Counted from the stretch's first letter, positions 24,549 through 32,861 are shown. The stretch is 37,849 nucleotides of DNA from Candidatus Woesearchaeota archaeon (GCA_013329045.1 DUKZ01000001.1:1-37849), one strand, 5' to 3'. Numbers and translations are program-made. The notes: generated by a model not told the origin, from the letters alone.

Positions 24549-25141
24549 GCCAGAGACTCAACAGTTTTCCTCACTTTTTCTAGGATTTTTCCTATGCGCT
24601 CAGCATCAACAACAGCGAGCCTATAGAATCCTAGATGCTTGACTGGGGAGATGCCGCAGAATCTCAGGATGTTCTTTCCCAAAACCTTATGTCCTGCTCC
24701 CCCATAGATCTGCTCTGCAAGAAAGGGGCTGCTGTATGTATTGATGATCAATGCTTTCTTTCCCTTCAATAATCCCAATGGGATGTTGCCAAAATATGGT
24801 ATCTTCTTTGGGGTGAATTTGTATGCGAAGTGGGAGGTAAACACCCGGTCGCACCATCCTTTCAGGATTGCTGGCATGTTGTACCACCATGTTGGATAGA
24901 TGAAGATGAGCCAGTCTGACCAGAGGATCAGCTGCTGGTGCTTCTTGATGACTTCTGATGTATCATGGTTGCCGATGGTGTAGAGCTCCTTCAAGGGAAG
25001 CTCCGCATTGAATGCCTCCTTGTAAAGGTCGAGAATCTTCACCTCGCCGCCTTTTTTGGCAAGCGTCCTTTCCACCTCCCGCTTGATCTCTGCATTCAAG
25101 CTTTTCGGGTTTGGATGGGCATAGATGATGAGGAATTTCAT
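24545..25141 (-). CDS. Flavodoxin-fold NAD(P)H oxidoreductase
   Basis: The 198-residue protein belongs to the flavodoxin_2 group (NQO/MdaB/Kef-associated reductases), which reduce quinones or other acceptors with FMN or FAD. Motifs are IIYAHPNPKSLNAEI (5-19), the phosphate loop region, IFIYPTWWYNMPAILKGWCD (about 79-98) with the conserved WW and KGW, and a C-terminal flavin contact around YGGAGHKV. Length is normal. The TATA-like GTTTAAAT on the minus strand (about 25161-25173) is 26 bases from the ATG. Confidence 0.88.
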   Translation of the reverse strand: MKFLIIYAHPNPKSLNAEIKREVERTLAKKGGEVKILDLYKEAFNAELPLKELYTIGNHDTSEVIKKHQQLILWSDWLIFIYPTWWYNMPAILKGWCDRVFTSHFAYKFTPKKIPYFGNIPLGLLKGKKALIINTYSSPFLAEQIYGGAGHKVLGKNILRFCGISPVKHLGFYRLAVVDAERIGKILEKVRKTVESLA

Positions 25142-25182
25142 GACTATAGCAGCATGAGCGCACTATTTAAACTTTCTGATGA

Positions 25183-25208
25183 GGCCGAATATCGTGGCCG
25201 AATATCGT
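25183..25208 (+). repeat. 13-bp perfect tandem duplication
   Basis: GGCCGAATATCGT is present twice with no gap (25183-25195, 25196-25208), between two divergently read genes. Confidence 0.85.
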
Positions 25209-25276
25209 GATTATTAGCCACTCTTAAGTGGTTTATTATGGAAAAGCTTATAATTATCTTGGTGTTCTTGCAGTAC

Positions 25277-26035
25277 ATGGATTCACTCACCTTGACGAAT
25301 GGGCCAGTCCCCATAACGTTTGACTATCTCCGAAATGAAGCGTCCATGATTGATCTAGTGAAAGGTACAGACTCTCTGAAAGGTACAGACTCTCTGGTTC
25401 TCGGTCAGCACCGGTTCATGGTATATATCAGGACAGATGGCGAGCCGATCTGGAATGTTGGGATGATAGGTCAGGCTGCTCTCCAACGGGTGATGGCTGC
25501 AAATGAAACAAGAAAACATATCGCAACCGGCCAGGAAACTCTCGATTTGTTGGCAGATGAACAATCAAGAGAATTCTTTCAGGGAACATCACAGGACCTA
25601 GGCGTCGTGCTCTACAGTCCAAAGGGCACAAATGAGCCGCAGGCAACATCCCTCTATGACCAACTTCTTAAAGCTGGAGCCATCAATTCACAAGCTAATC
25701 TTCCTGTCTATGTTGAAGGACTGTGGGTCAAGCCTCAGACATATTACTTATTCGAACCAGAACTCTTGTACACTGAGGGATCAACAAAAGTGGTGCATGC
25801 CCCAAGCCTTCAAGGACCAACGTTTAGTACAGACCCTCTCCTGCCATTGGATAAACTAGTTGTAGAAGGGCCTCTTATTCAAGGAGGGCTTCATGTGGCG
25901 CTCCCAAGATACCGGCAGCAGGATGGGCTGTATGTCCTCAGGAGATGGAATCATTCCCTTCGGCTGGATATGCCATTCTTAGCTCTGGGATCCAGGGGTC
26001 ATAGGGTGCTGCTAGGAGAACAACATCAATCCTGA
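25277..26035 (+). CDS. Hypothetical protein
   Basis: The protein is about 252 residues from the ATG at 25277. An upstream ATG at 25238 would add 13 mainly hydrophobic residues. The TATA-like GCTTATAATT (25246-25255), centred 26 bases before 25277, favours the shorter form. No known domain is recognised. The sequence is soluble and mixed alpha/beta with several possible strands (LPVYVEGLWVKPQTYYLFEP). Near residue 30 the phrase KGTDSL is repeated twice because of a perfect 18-bp tandem duplication. Function unknown. Confidence 0.55.
   Translation: MDSLTLTNGPVPITFDYLRNEASMIDLVKGTDSLKGTDSLVLGQHRFMVYIRTDGEPIWNVGMIGQAALQRVMAANETRKHIATGQETLDLLADEQSREFFQGTSQDLGVVLYSPKGTNEPQATSLYDQLLKAGAINSQANLPVYVEGLWVKPQTYYLFEPELLYTEGSTKVVHAPSLQGPTFSTDPLLPLDKLVVEGPLIQGGLHVALPRYRQQDGLYVLRRWNHSLRLDMPFLALGSRGHRVLLGEQHQS
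25361..25396 (+). repeat. 18-bp perfect tandem duplication in a coding region
   Basis: AAAGGTACAGACTCTCTG occurs at 25361-25378 and 25379-25396. Being a multiple of three, it duplicates KGTDSL in frame. Confidence 0.9.
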
Positions 26036-26047
26036 TCCAGCTGGTTC

Positions 26048-26557
26048 CTAGCCCAGCATATCACTCAATCGCGGAAAAAACAGCCTGAACCAGGGAGTAA
26101 ATGAATCAGGATCAGCTTCTATCTCTTTTTTGAGTTCATCAATGCCAATCCAGCGATAATCATCAGCCTCTTCAGGGTTAGGAATGACCTTGCCATTCCA
26201 CTGTCCAATATATACATGAAGAAATTCATGTTCAGTTAGTCCGTTTGAGAACGAAGCTTTGTATATCATGGTGAAAAGCTCTTTGAGATCGGTATCAAAC
26301 CCCATTTCTTCCTTTAAGCGGCGGTGTATTGCTGTTTCAAGCGTTTCACCGGCATGAGGGTGAGAACAGCATGCATTTGTCCATAACCCTCCTGAGTGAT
26401 ATTTTATCTTCGCTCGCTGTTGAAGGAGGAATTCCCCCTTTCTGTTGATAATGTTTACTGAAAAAGCCCGGTGAAGAAGACCCTTTTGATGAACCTCAAG
26501 CTTTTCACCAGTCCCTATTTCTTTATCTTTTGAATCGACGAGGATGATTGTTTCCAT
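26048..26557 (-). CDS. idi: Isopentenyl-diphosphate delta-isomerase, type I
   Basis: The enzyme converts IPP to DMAPP, the starter for archaeal isoprenoid lipids. The 169-residue Nudix-fold protein has the type I hallmarks: KGLLHRAFSV (about 25-34), TNACCSHPHAGE (about 60-71, catalytic Cys), the Nudix-like RRLKEEMGFD and EHEFLHVYIG with the catalytic Glu. The ATG at 26557 is chosen because TTTTTTATATGAC lies about 25 bases upstream on the minus strand. A longer frame to 26650 would cross the divergent gene. Most archaea use the FMN-dependent type II enzyme, so type I is notable. Confidence 0.93.
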   Translation of the reverse strand: METIILVDSKDKEIGTGEKLEVHQKGLLHRAFSVNIINRKGEFLLQQRAKIKYHSGGLWTNACCSHPHAGETLETAIHRRLKEEMGFDTDLKELFTMIYKASFSNGLTEHEFLHVYIGQWNGKVIPNPEEADDYRWIGIDELKKEIEADPDSFTPWFRLFFPRLSDMLG

Positions 26558-26641
26558 TCCTATGGGTCTTGAGGGCGTCATATAAAAAAATTGTCTTTTG
26601 TCAGATAATATTTTTATAGTACTAATAGAAACTGATGGGGG

Positions 26642-27220
26642 ATGAGACAATCACCATGGAGCGGCATTATCGGCCTCATCTTTACGCTGATCTCTTTTGC
26701 CATGCTGATCACAGACCGCCACCAATGGTCTTTTCCTGCTTTTATTGGTGTTTGGTTGATTTTTGATTATCTCGCACAAAAGAAAGGGAGGATCACCACC
26801 TTCATGCTCTTGAAGAACAAGCCGGCAGTCTTTATCCACCTGTATGTGATCATGCTCTTGTTTGGGATGTCTATTGAGTATGCAGGGCGATTCCTGACCG
26901 GATACTGGTATTACCCTAAAATAGGCTCGCTCTTCATGGAACTGCTGCTCATCCTCCTCTATCCTTTTATCCTCTTCTCCTGCAGGGAGATGTTCTCCTG
27001 GCTTGAATCGATAACCAAGAATTATTGGTCTGCCCTCTTTGGATCAGTCCTTCTTGGGGTTATTATCTGGGAAGTGCCAAATGTCTTTTCACCTGATTGG
27101 GTCTACGTGGTGCTTTTCCTTCCCCTCACGCTATTCTCTATCAATATCCTTGTCATCCTCGGCTGGTTCTTCCTCATCATCTTCCCCCTCTTCATCTACA
27201 AGGCTCTTGGCCTCAACTAA
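26642..27220 (+). CDS. Six-helix integral membrane protein
   Basis: The 192-residue protein is almost entirely hydrophobic. About six transmembrane helices are visible (roughly 8-25, 29-44, 60-82, 92-112, 125-145 and 152-188). Aromatic-rich loops contain YWYYP. It is not recognised; no transporter or enzyme motif is evident. It is divergent from idi, and the two promoters share the gap 26558-26641, where TTTTTATAG (about 26609-26617) serves this gene. A role in isoprenoid or membrane-lipid biology is suggested only by this position. Confidence 0.55.
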   Translation: MRQSPWSGIIGLIFTLISFAMLITDRHQWSFPAFIGVWLIFDYLAQKKGRITTFMLLKNKPAVFIHLYVIMLLFGMSIEYAGRFLTGYWYYPKIGSLFMELLLILLYPFILFSCREMFSWLESITKNYWSALFGSVLLGVIIWEVPNVFSPDWVYVVLFLPLTLFSINILVILGWFFLIIFPLFIYKALGLN

Positions 27221-27254
27221 AAACTTATTTATACCCCGGATACCTCCCTGGCTT

Positions 27255-27653
27255 ATGGTAACAGTCCTTGTCTCGGGAACATTCGACAAGCTCCATCCAG
27301 GCCATATCGCTTTCTTCAAGCAGGCATTGCAGCATGGTGATGACCTCATTGTCAATGTTGCACTTGATGAGACTGTAGAAAGGGTGAAGGGGAGACACCC
27401 CGCACAATCATTGCAGGAGAGAAAGACTGCAATCCAGCAGTTTCCCTTCGTCAAGAGGGTCGTCTCCGGCTATCCTGATGACCCCTACCGCATCATTGAA
27501 GAGGTTGCACCGGATGTTATTTGTTTAGGATACGACCAAAAAACGTTCACGAAAGATTTAAGAAGGACCTTAGCACAGCGGAAAATAGAGGTGAAGGTTA
27601 TCCGACTGAGGCCATTCAAGCCGGAGACGTACAAATCCTCTTTGTTACCATGA
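27255..27653 (+). CDS. ribL: FAD synthase, archaeal RibL type
   Basis: This is a cytidylyltransferase-fold enzyme that joins AMP to FMN to make FAD in archaea. The 132-residue product from the ATG at 27255 has SGTFDKLHPGH (7-17, the HxGH signature), IVNVALDE, KGRHPAQSLQERK and PDVICLGYDQ (about 85-94), as in RibL. Related glycerol-3-phosphate cytidylyltransferases are the main alternative. A much longer frame from 27039 overlaps the preceding membrane gene and is not coding. ATTTATACC (27227-27234) is 24 bases from the start. It overlaps the CorA gene by 4 bases. Confidence 0.88.
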   Translation: MVTVLVSGTFDKLHPGHIAFFKQALQHGDDLIVNVALDETVERVKGRHPAQSLQERKTAIQQFPFVKRVVSGYPDDPYRIIEEVAPDVICLGYDQKTFTKDLRRTLAQRKIEVKVIRLRPFKPETYKSSLLP

Positions 27654-28591
27654 TTACCGCATATGCCCACATCAACGGGAAGAACCAATCCATCCCTCTG
27701 ACAAGGATAGGCAAGTCCATTGCCTGGGTCAGCCTGATTGCGCCAACAGAAGAGGAGATCAAGTCGATCAGCGAGAAGTTCAGCATCCCTCTAGAACACA
27801 TCCATGAAGCGCTAGATGAGGACCTTCGTTCCCGCGTCGAATTTGATGGAAAGGTGAGCGCTATCTACTACAAGGCGCCCTTCAAGGAAGAAGGGGACAT
27901 TATCACATCAGGCTTCGGGATCTTTTTTATCAACAATGTTGTCCTGACTGTCTGCAAACAAAAAGTTGCCAGCATCGATCGCCTCGGAAAAAGGGTGGAA
28001 GAGGGCAGGCATTCGAATCTGTTCAAGAAGGGGCAGGTGACAATGATCTGCAGGCTCATCGATTACATCAATAATGAGTACCATACATACATCGAAAATT
28101 TAGAAGATAATGTTGATTTGCTTGAAGAGACAAAGAAGCTGACAAAGAAGAGCATCGCAAAAAGTTTTGACATCAACAGGACGCTTACTTATTTCCACAG
28201 GGCGTTTATCGCAAATCTTGAGGTGCTGAGGCTCTTATCCAGGGGCTACCTTCCCAAGCACCGAAAGCCCGAAGAGATTGCGCAGTTTGAGGACGCATAC
28301 AATGAAGTATATCAGTTGCTGGAAATGGAGCGCATCCAGCGGGAGATCGTGAACAATATCTTCCAATTGCAAACAACTGCTGTGTCAATGGAAATGAACA
28401 ATGTGATGAAGCTCTTCACCGTCATTACGGTTATCATGGTCGTCCCGACAATCATCACTGGAAGCTATGGGATGAATTTTCAACATATACCTCTTTCTGA
28501 TAACCCTTATGGGTTCCTGATCACAAATGCCTTCTTGATACTCATTGCTGTGGTGATGTTCTATGTATTCAAGAAGAATGACTGGGTGTGA
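27650..28591 (+). CDS. corA: CorA-family divalent-cation (Mg2+/Co2+) transporter
   Basis: CorA is a homopentameric channel that imports magnesium and related ions. The 313-residue protein has a cytoplasmic alpha/beta domain (SIAWVSLIAPTEEEIK), a long coiled helix region (about 140-245) and two C-terminal transmembrane helices. The pore signature GMN is present at the end of the first one (SYGMNFQHIP). The short lysine-rich C-terminus (FKKNDWV) is typical. The ATG at 27650 overlaps the ribL stop (ATGA), so the two genes are co-translated. Confidence 0.95.
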   Translation: MITAYAHINGKNQSIPLTRIGKSIAWVSLIAPTEEEIKSISEKFSIPLEHIHEALDEDLRSRVEFDGKVSAIYYKAPFKEEGDIITSGFGIFFINNVVLTVCKQKVASIDRLGKRVEEGRHSNLFKKGQVTMICRLIDYINNEYHTYIENLEDNVDLLEETKKLTKKSIAKSFDINRTLTYFHRAFIANLEVLRLLSRGYLPKHRKPEEIAQFEDAYNEVYQLLEMERIQREIVNNIFQLQTTAVSMEMNNVMKLFTVITVIMVVPTIITGSYGMNFQHIPLSDNPYGFLITNAFLILIAVVMFYVFKKNDWV

Positions 28592-28619
28592 ACCATTTTA
28601 AGCTGGGAATGACTCTTTC

Positions 28620-29039
28620 TTACCAATCAAATCCTTTAAGAGAATTTTGGTCATGGGGCACAAAGAGTATGGTATCAAGATATCTGCCTTGCATTTCTGC
28701 ATCAGGAGGCAAGACACTCTCTCTGGATCTGTATGCCTTATATATCTCTGCGAGTTTGCTCCCCAGATTTCTGCCTGCTTCATCTTCAGTAGCACCCCTG
28801 CCCTCCACACTCATCCCTACCGCATTTCCAACACAGGAAGGTAAATCATGAACCGCCCTATACATTACTCCTGATTGCCCATCTCTTTCTTCAAAGAGAG
28901 TAACTTCGACTCCTTTGCGAAGGCCATACCCTGGAAGCTCAACTAGTTCTCTATACTCTCCGTTTACAACACTAATGTCCGCATCATCAATCAATTCAGC
29001 TGACCTGTTGTGTGGAATTAGGCATCTCATGTTCACCAT
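28620..29039 (-). CDS. Hypothetical soluble protein
   Basis: This is a 139-residue protein of unknown family. An alternative start at 29030 fits better with a TATA-like TTTTAAAC (about 29055-29063) spaced 28 bases away. The sequence is beta-rich in its first half, with a Gly-rich SVEGRGATEDEAGRNLGSKL turn-helix and a short Tyr/Phe-rich end. No signal peptide or metal motif is seen. It is convergent with corA (28-base gap). Confidence 0.5.
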   Translation of the reverse strand: MVNMRCLIPHNRSAELIDDADISVVNGEYRELVELPGYGLRKGVEVTLFEERDGQSGVMYRAVHDLPSCVGNAVGMSVEGRGATEDEAGRNLGSKLAEIYKAYRSRESVLPPDAEMQGRYLDTILFVPHDQNSLKGFDW

Positions 29040-29116
29040 GTTATTACTATTTAGTTTAAAAACATTTCGGTAACAACATTTATTTTATCTTCTCTTAATT
29101 AATAACCCATGATCAT

Positions 29117-29707
29117 TCAAAAAATATTTGCAGCAAAACTAAAAACAACAGCAACGGCTAGCGTCAGTCCATATGCCCATTTGTTCCAGTCAAGAATCTT
29201 CCTGCCATCAAAGTTCCAGAGTGGGATCATATTAAAGAGCCCAAGCCAGGCATTGATTAATGCCCCATACATGCCGATGGTCTGGACTATTTCTACTGGT
29301 GATGAATGTGCAAGGATGAAAAAACAAACAGCCAAAACAAGGTTGGTGAGAGGTCCTGCAAGGGAGATAAGGCCGTTTTGTTTCTTTGTGATATGATAGC
29401 CATGGATGAGGACTGCGCCAGGGGCTGCGAAGACAAAGCCAAAAAATGAGAAGATGATTGCAAAGATGAGCATGTGATCATCTGACCTGAATTCTGCCCA
29501 TAGCCCATAGCGTTGAGCGACAACCTTATGTGCAAGCTCGTGAAGAAGAAAACCAATCCCCACAGTCAAGCCGGCAATGGGCATGGCAATGAACAGTTTT
29601 GATAAGGAAAAGCCTCCCATGAGAATGCCAAAAGCAAGGGTGATTGCCGCCCATGCCTTCAACAAGTCGATGATTTCAATTTCCGAGAATTTTATATGCT
29701 GGCTCAT
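29117..29707 (-). CDS. M50-family (site-2-protease-like) membrane metallopeptidase
   Basis: This is a small intramembrane zinc protease of 196 residues. The metal motif HELAH is at 56-60 in GIGFLLHELAHKVVAQRYG, and the second motif NMIPLWNFDG (159-168) supplies the Asp ligand. About five or six transmembrane helices are visible, with no PDZ domain, as in the short archaeal forms. Such enzymes cut anchored proteins within the bilayer. It is preceded by 20 bases by a 16-codon Cys/Gly micro-ORF that has the only strong Shine-Dalgarno sequence, so the two are probably co-transcribed. Confidence 0.9.
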   Translation of the reverse strand: MSQHIKFSEIEIIDLLKAWAAITLAFGILMGGFSLSKLFIAMPIAGLTVGIGFLLHELAHKVVAQRYGLWAEFRSDDHMLIFAIIFSFFGFVFAAPGAVLIHGYHITKKQNGLISLAGPLTNLVLAVCFFILAHSSPVEIVQTIGMYGALINAWLGLFNMIPLWNFDGRKILDWNKWAYGLTLAVAVVFSFAANIF

Positions 29708-29727
29708 GTGAACAAAAAAGAAAAAAA

Positions 29728-29778
29728 TTATTTGCAGCCGCCACCACAGCAGCCCCCGCCTTTCTTTCCGCCTGGCAT
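29728..29778 (-). CDS. 16-residue CCGGGC micro-protein
   Basis: The frame reads MPGGKKGGGCCGGGCK and stops. Three cysteines in CC-GGG-C and two lysines suggest a metal- or thiol-reactive peptide. The Shine-Dalgarno GGAGG (29787-29791) is 8 bases from the ATG, and a TATA-like TATTTAAA (29823-29830) lies about 49 bases upstream, giving a leadered transcript of about 23 bases. Promoter, ribosome site and start are all properly placed, which makes translation plausible despite the size. It is the first cistron before the M50 protease gene. Confidence 0.6.
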   Translation of the reverse strand: MPGGKKGGGCCGGGCK

Positions 29779-29822
29779 AGTATCAACCTCCTTGAACTGA
29801 TAGAAAAGCAAGGTTAGGATGG

Positions 29823-29830
29823 TTTAAATA
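29823..29830 (-). promoter_or_regulatory. Promoter of the micro-ORF/M50 transcript
   Basis: TATTTAAA on the minus strand is followed by a short leader and GGAGG before the micro-ORF. It lies in the gap between the 448-residue protein gene and the micro-ORF. Confidence 0.5.
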
Positions 29831-29840
29831 GTTGTTGTTT

Positions 29841-31187
29841 TTACTTGATAGCAATCTTTTCCATCGCCTGAGAGACCCGTTGCATCGGCGCTGCTCGAGG
29901 ATCAGATTTATTCTTAAATTCAGTCGCTAGTATAGAAGCTGCCATATATCCCCTCATGAGGAATGTTTCCCTCATAGGCGTTTTTTCTGGCTGGTTAAAC
30001 GAATATCCATAATAGGACAAGCTTTTCATGACGCTACCAAGCAACATTTCAATGCTGAACTGGAGTACCTGACTGCCCTTTGGCTCCCTCCCAAGGAACG
30101 CTCTCACATAGAAGGCTGCATCATCTAAAAAGCTCTCCATCGCTTCGAAGGGTTTGTCCGTTTCCACACCCTGATAAAGCAACTTTGCAACCTCATGGGA
30201 AGCATACTCTGCTCCTTCATATTCAAGGTCAAAGCGAAAGATATGCATTGTTTGCTCGACCCACCAATTATCCTGGTGAGGATCGCTCCTCAAGACAATT
30301 GGTGAGACAGGTGATCCTGGCAGGATATCATAAAGATCAGTCACATTTATCTCTAGTCCACAACGGGATTTTCCGATATGCCTCATCACTTGAGCTACTT
30401 GGTCTGGAGGCATTGCTCCAGCAGGCAAGATGTCATCCATTTGAGCATGGTACTCTGCGAGAAATTCCAGCGCTCTCTTCACAAGACCATGATCTGCTGA
30501 GACCTGGGAGAGCAATTGTCCTTCAGAGGCAGTCAGCCACATGCGCAATGTCCCATCAAGATCATCATATCCGACAAACTCGATCACGCTACATCCAGGA
30601 CATCTCACCCGCTTTCTTGCTTCTTCCATCAGATACACCTGTTCTTCGAGCTTGTCCTTCTTGCCACCTTTCAGGATCAGATAATGGTATGCTTTCTCGT
30701 AGGGCGGGAAAAAATGGATGTCATGGCTGGGCATTTTCCTCAGAGGGAGCGGCCCATTCCTCCGCCTACTTAGGAGAAGGGAGATCAACACGTCATTTGC
30801 AGCATCTCGCTCGTCAAAAAGATTGAGGAAACGCGCATACAAGAACAACGATTCCTCATCATCTGGGTGTTTGTGGCACAATTGTGCCAGATTAGCCCTC
30901 GCATAGCCTATTCTTCCTGCGAGAAGGTTTTGGAGGATATCACTTCTCCAACTGGGCAGATTGGACGAATCGATAGTACCTATCCAATCTAAACGGGAGC
31001 CTATCACATTTGCTTTGTAACGCAAAGGTGCTGTCTGCCTAAACGCTTCTGCAGCTAGGCTTTCATACTTACCTGGCTCTGAGAGCACCCCTGCACGAAA
31101 GAAAGAAAATGCCCTGTTCGCATCATAATCATCCAAGGCTGTGAATGCTTCTGTCCAACACGATGCCAGATAAGGACTCACTGTCAT
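29841..31187 (-). CDS. Hypothetical protein: helical repeats plus APH-kinase-like C-terminal part
   Basis: The 448-residue protein is unrecognised as a whole. The first 150 residues are helical and TPR-like (LAGRIGYARANLAQLCHKHPDDEESLFLYARF). The remainder resembles an APH/kinase-like lobe pair: SVIEFVGYDDLDGT (about 208) as a beta hairpin, VLRSDPHQDNWW (about 294) as a catalytic loop with Asp and Asn, and IFRFDLEYEGAEYASHEVAKLL (about 312) as the metal-binding segment with a DLE/DFE-like acid. The start follows the PhoU stop by 6 bases with AGGAG overlapping it. It is probably an effector or ligand kinase linked to PhoU. Confidence 0.6.
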   Translation of the reverse strand: MTVSPYLASCWTEAFTALDDYDANRAFSFFRAGVLSEPGKYESLAAEAFRQTAPLRYKANVIGSRLDWIGTIDSSNLPSWRSDILQNLLAGRIGYARANLAQLCHKHPDDEESLFLYARFLNLFDERDAANDVLISLLLSRRRNGPLPLRKMPSHDIHFFPPYEKAYHYLILKGGKKDKLEEQVYLMEEARKRVRCPGCSVIEFVGYDDLDGTLRMWLTASEGQLLSQVSADHGLVKRALEFLAEYHAQMDDILPAGAMPPDQVAQVMRHIGKSRCGLEINVTDLYDILPGSPVSPIVLRSDPHQDNWWVEQTMHIFRFDLEYEGAEYASHEVAKLLYQGVETDKPFEAMESFLDDAAFYVRAFLGREPKGSQVLQFSIEMLLGSVMKSLSYYGYSFNQPEKTPMRETFLMRGYMAASILATEFKNKSDPRAAPMQRVSQAMEKIAIK

Positions 31188-31193
31188 TTTCTC

Positions 31194-32099
31194 CTACCTC
31201 ATATTCAGCAAAAAGATCGGCCCCATCATCTCGGTGAGCTGCCTCTCGATCGAAAACGCATGATGCGCCAGTCTCACATCAAAATCCTTGAGCTTGAACA
31301 GTTCGCTGATGACTGCCTGGACTTCCTTTTGTGTTTTATAGAACCGGTCGATCTTGTCTTTTTTGAAGTCATAGAATAATTCATATGTGAATGACAAGTA
31401 ATCATGGAGGCGCAAATATCCATTGATGATCTCTTTTGAGGGCTGTTTTTGGCTTGAGAGGAGGAGCTTTGCGACAAACCTATACTCATCAGCCACCCTC
31501 TCCAGATCCCTTGCGACGCAGTAGAGATACGTGGTCTTCACCGGATCTTCTGTGCCTTCTTTGTTGAGGATTCGTTTCAGAAAATCAGTAAATTTGTTGT
31601 TTGTCTTCTCCATCTGGACAATGATCCCCAGGTCTTCCTCGTTCCGTTTTTCTAATTGCGAGATGGTAAGGAGGGACATTTCCTTGAGATGAAGATATGT
31701 CCTCCTGAGTATCGGATTGAATTCTTCCTTGCTTGGGATAGAAACGTTCCTGATGATGCAGTATGACTGCCCTTTATCGACAATCTCAAAGCCGAGAAGG
31801 CTGTCTATGGCATGTTGGATCCCTTTGACCATTTCGGGATTTTGGAGCTTTATCTCAACCTCATCAATGCCGCTTTGATAAAGATAATCGATGTAGTTTT
31901 CATAATAGTTGATCTTGCCGGTGTCTATTGAAAAGATTTCCTTTGGTTTCTGGTTTTTTGGAGAAATGATTTCCAGCATCGGGCCTTTTTCTGTAACATC
32001 AACCTCCTCGCCCTTCTTGATGTTGTACTGCTTGACCCAGGATGTTGGAAGGGAAATGACAAACGTCTTTCCCGCAAGCTGAATGACTTTCCTTCGCAT
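31194..32099 (-). CDS. phoU: AbrB-PhoU-type phosphate uptake regulator
   Basis: The 301-residue protein fuses an N-terminal SpoVT/AbrB DNA-binding swapped hairpin (MRRKVIQLAGKTFVISLPTSW) to two PhoU-type helical bundle halves (about 110-300), with helix pairs such as EEDLGIIVQMEKTNNKFTDF. Archaeal proteins of this form regulate phosphate transport genes. No Pst operon is in the window, so its target is elsewhere. It is co-transcribed with the repeat/kinase-like gene that follows. A TATA-like CTTAAATCAT (32117-32126) is 22 bases from the start. Confidence 0.85.
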   Translation of the reverse strand: MRRKVIQLAGKTFVISLPTSWVKQYNIKKGEEVDVTEKGPMLEIISPKNQKPKEIFSIDTGKINYYENYIDYLYQSGIDEVEIKLQNPEMVKGIQHAIDSLLGFEIVDKGQSYCIIRNVSIPSKEEFNPILRRTYLHLKEMSLLTISQLEKRNEEDLGIIVQMEKTNNKFTDFLKRILNKEGTEDPVKTTYLYCVARDLERVADEYRFVAKLLLSSQKQPSKEIINGYLRLHDYLSFTYELFYDFKKDKIDRFYKTQKEVQAVISELFKLKDFDVRLAHHAFSIERQLTEMMGPIFLLNMR

Positions 32100-32234
32100 A
32101 GGTCTTTTCAGGGTTCATGATTTAAGAAGATTGCGGGGGTTCAGAAGAAATATTGTATCCCCTTCTCTAAACGTTGTTATTAAAAAGTAGTTATAATGGA
32201 AATATTTTTAAAATAATCCTTACTCTGCTCTCCT

Positions 32235-32861
32235 ATGGGCGATATACCAATTGTATCAATGAATGTCCATAACCTTGATGGGACAACCAAACCTCTTGAA
32301 GAGGCAGTCTTTGTTATTCCTGACGGCCAAGGGCGGGGTTTCAGTGTTCTTTATGGGGGTGTAATCGGCGTGCAAAAGTGGGGGGAATCTGAAGGGCTAT
32401 ATCATCCTTATGCCACTGGAACGATGGCGCACGTCTGGGATATTGATTATAAATTATTATCACACAGTGAAGTTATTGATGATCTCGTCCGCGGGTACAC
32501 TATGGTGTTACGGATGACGAGCGAGGTTGACGGTCCTTCTTTACCCCCAATATCAGTCATCCAGGTAACTAACCCTTTTGGGATAACAGCAGACATGCTT
32601 TGTATGCCGTTAACCAGAGCGTATAAACTACTGTTTGATGAAGCATGGAGAAAAGAGATTTGGGAATGGCATGATTTCTTTGAAAGGAAAATGTATAGCA
32701 GTGAAGAATATAGCACTGAAGGATTCGCTAATGGAAAGCCCAGGACGATGTACTTTACTTTTCATGAAAGTGATCCAACAGGAATTGTTGAAAGAGTAAG
32801 ACAACACACACATCCAAATTCAACGCCCAAACCCTTTTCTTTCTCATCCTCTCAAGATTAG
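32235..32861 (+). CDS. Hypothetical protein
   Basis: This is a 208-residue soluble protein of unknown family. The N-terminal half is beta-rich with a GGVIGVQKWGESEG turn (about 41-54). The C-terminal half has two long helices (AWRKEIWEWHDFFERKMY, about 138-155). There is no signal peptide and no recognisable catalytic motif. A TATA-like TTTTTAAAATA (32205-32215) is 25 bases before the start. It is convergent with the LUD-domain gene. Confidence 0.5.
   Translation: MGDIPIVSMNVHNLDGTTKPLEEAVFVIPDGQGRGFSVLYGGVIGVQKWGESEGLYHPYATGTMAHVWDIDYKLLSHSEVIDDLVRGYTMVLRMTSEVDGPSLPPISVIQVTNPFGITADMLCMPLTRAYKLLFDEAWRKEIWEWHDFFERKMYSSEEYSTEGFANGKPRTMYFTFHESDPTGIVERVRQHTHPNSTPKPFSFSSSQD

Noticed and set aside
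27039..27254. Long N-terminal extension of RibL
   Set aside because: It lies wholly in the preceding membrane gene, is Ser-rich shadow sequence, and the TATA box plus family length fix the start at 27255.
30080..30826. 248-codon frame on the plus strand
   Set aside because: It is antisense to the gene at 29841-31187 and its protein is His/Pro/Arg-rich shadow sequence.
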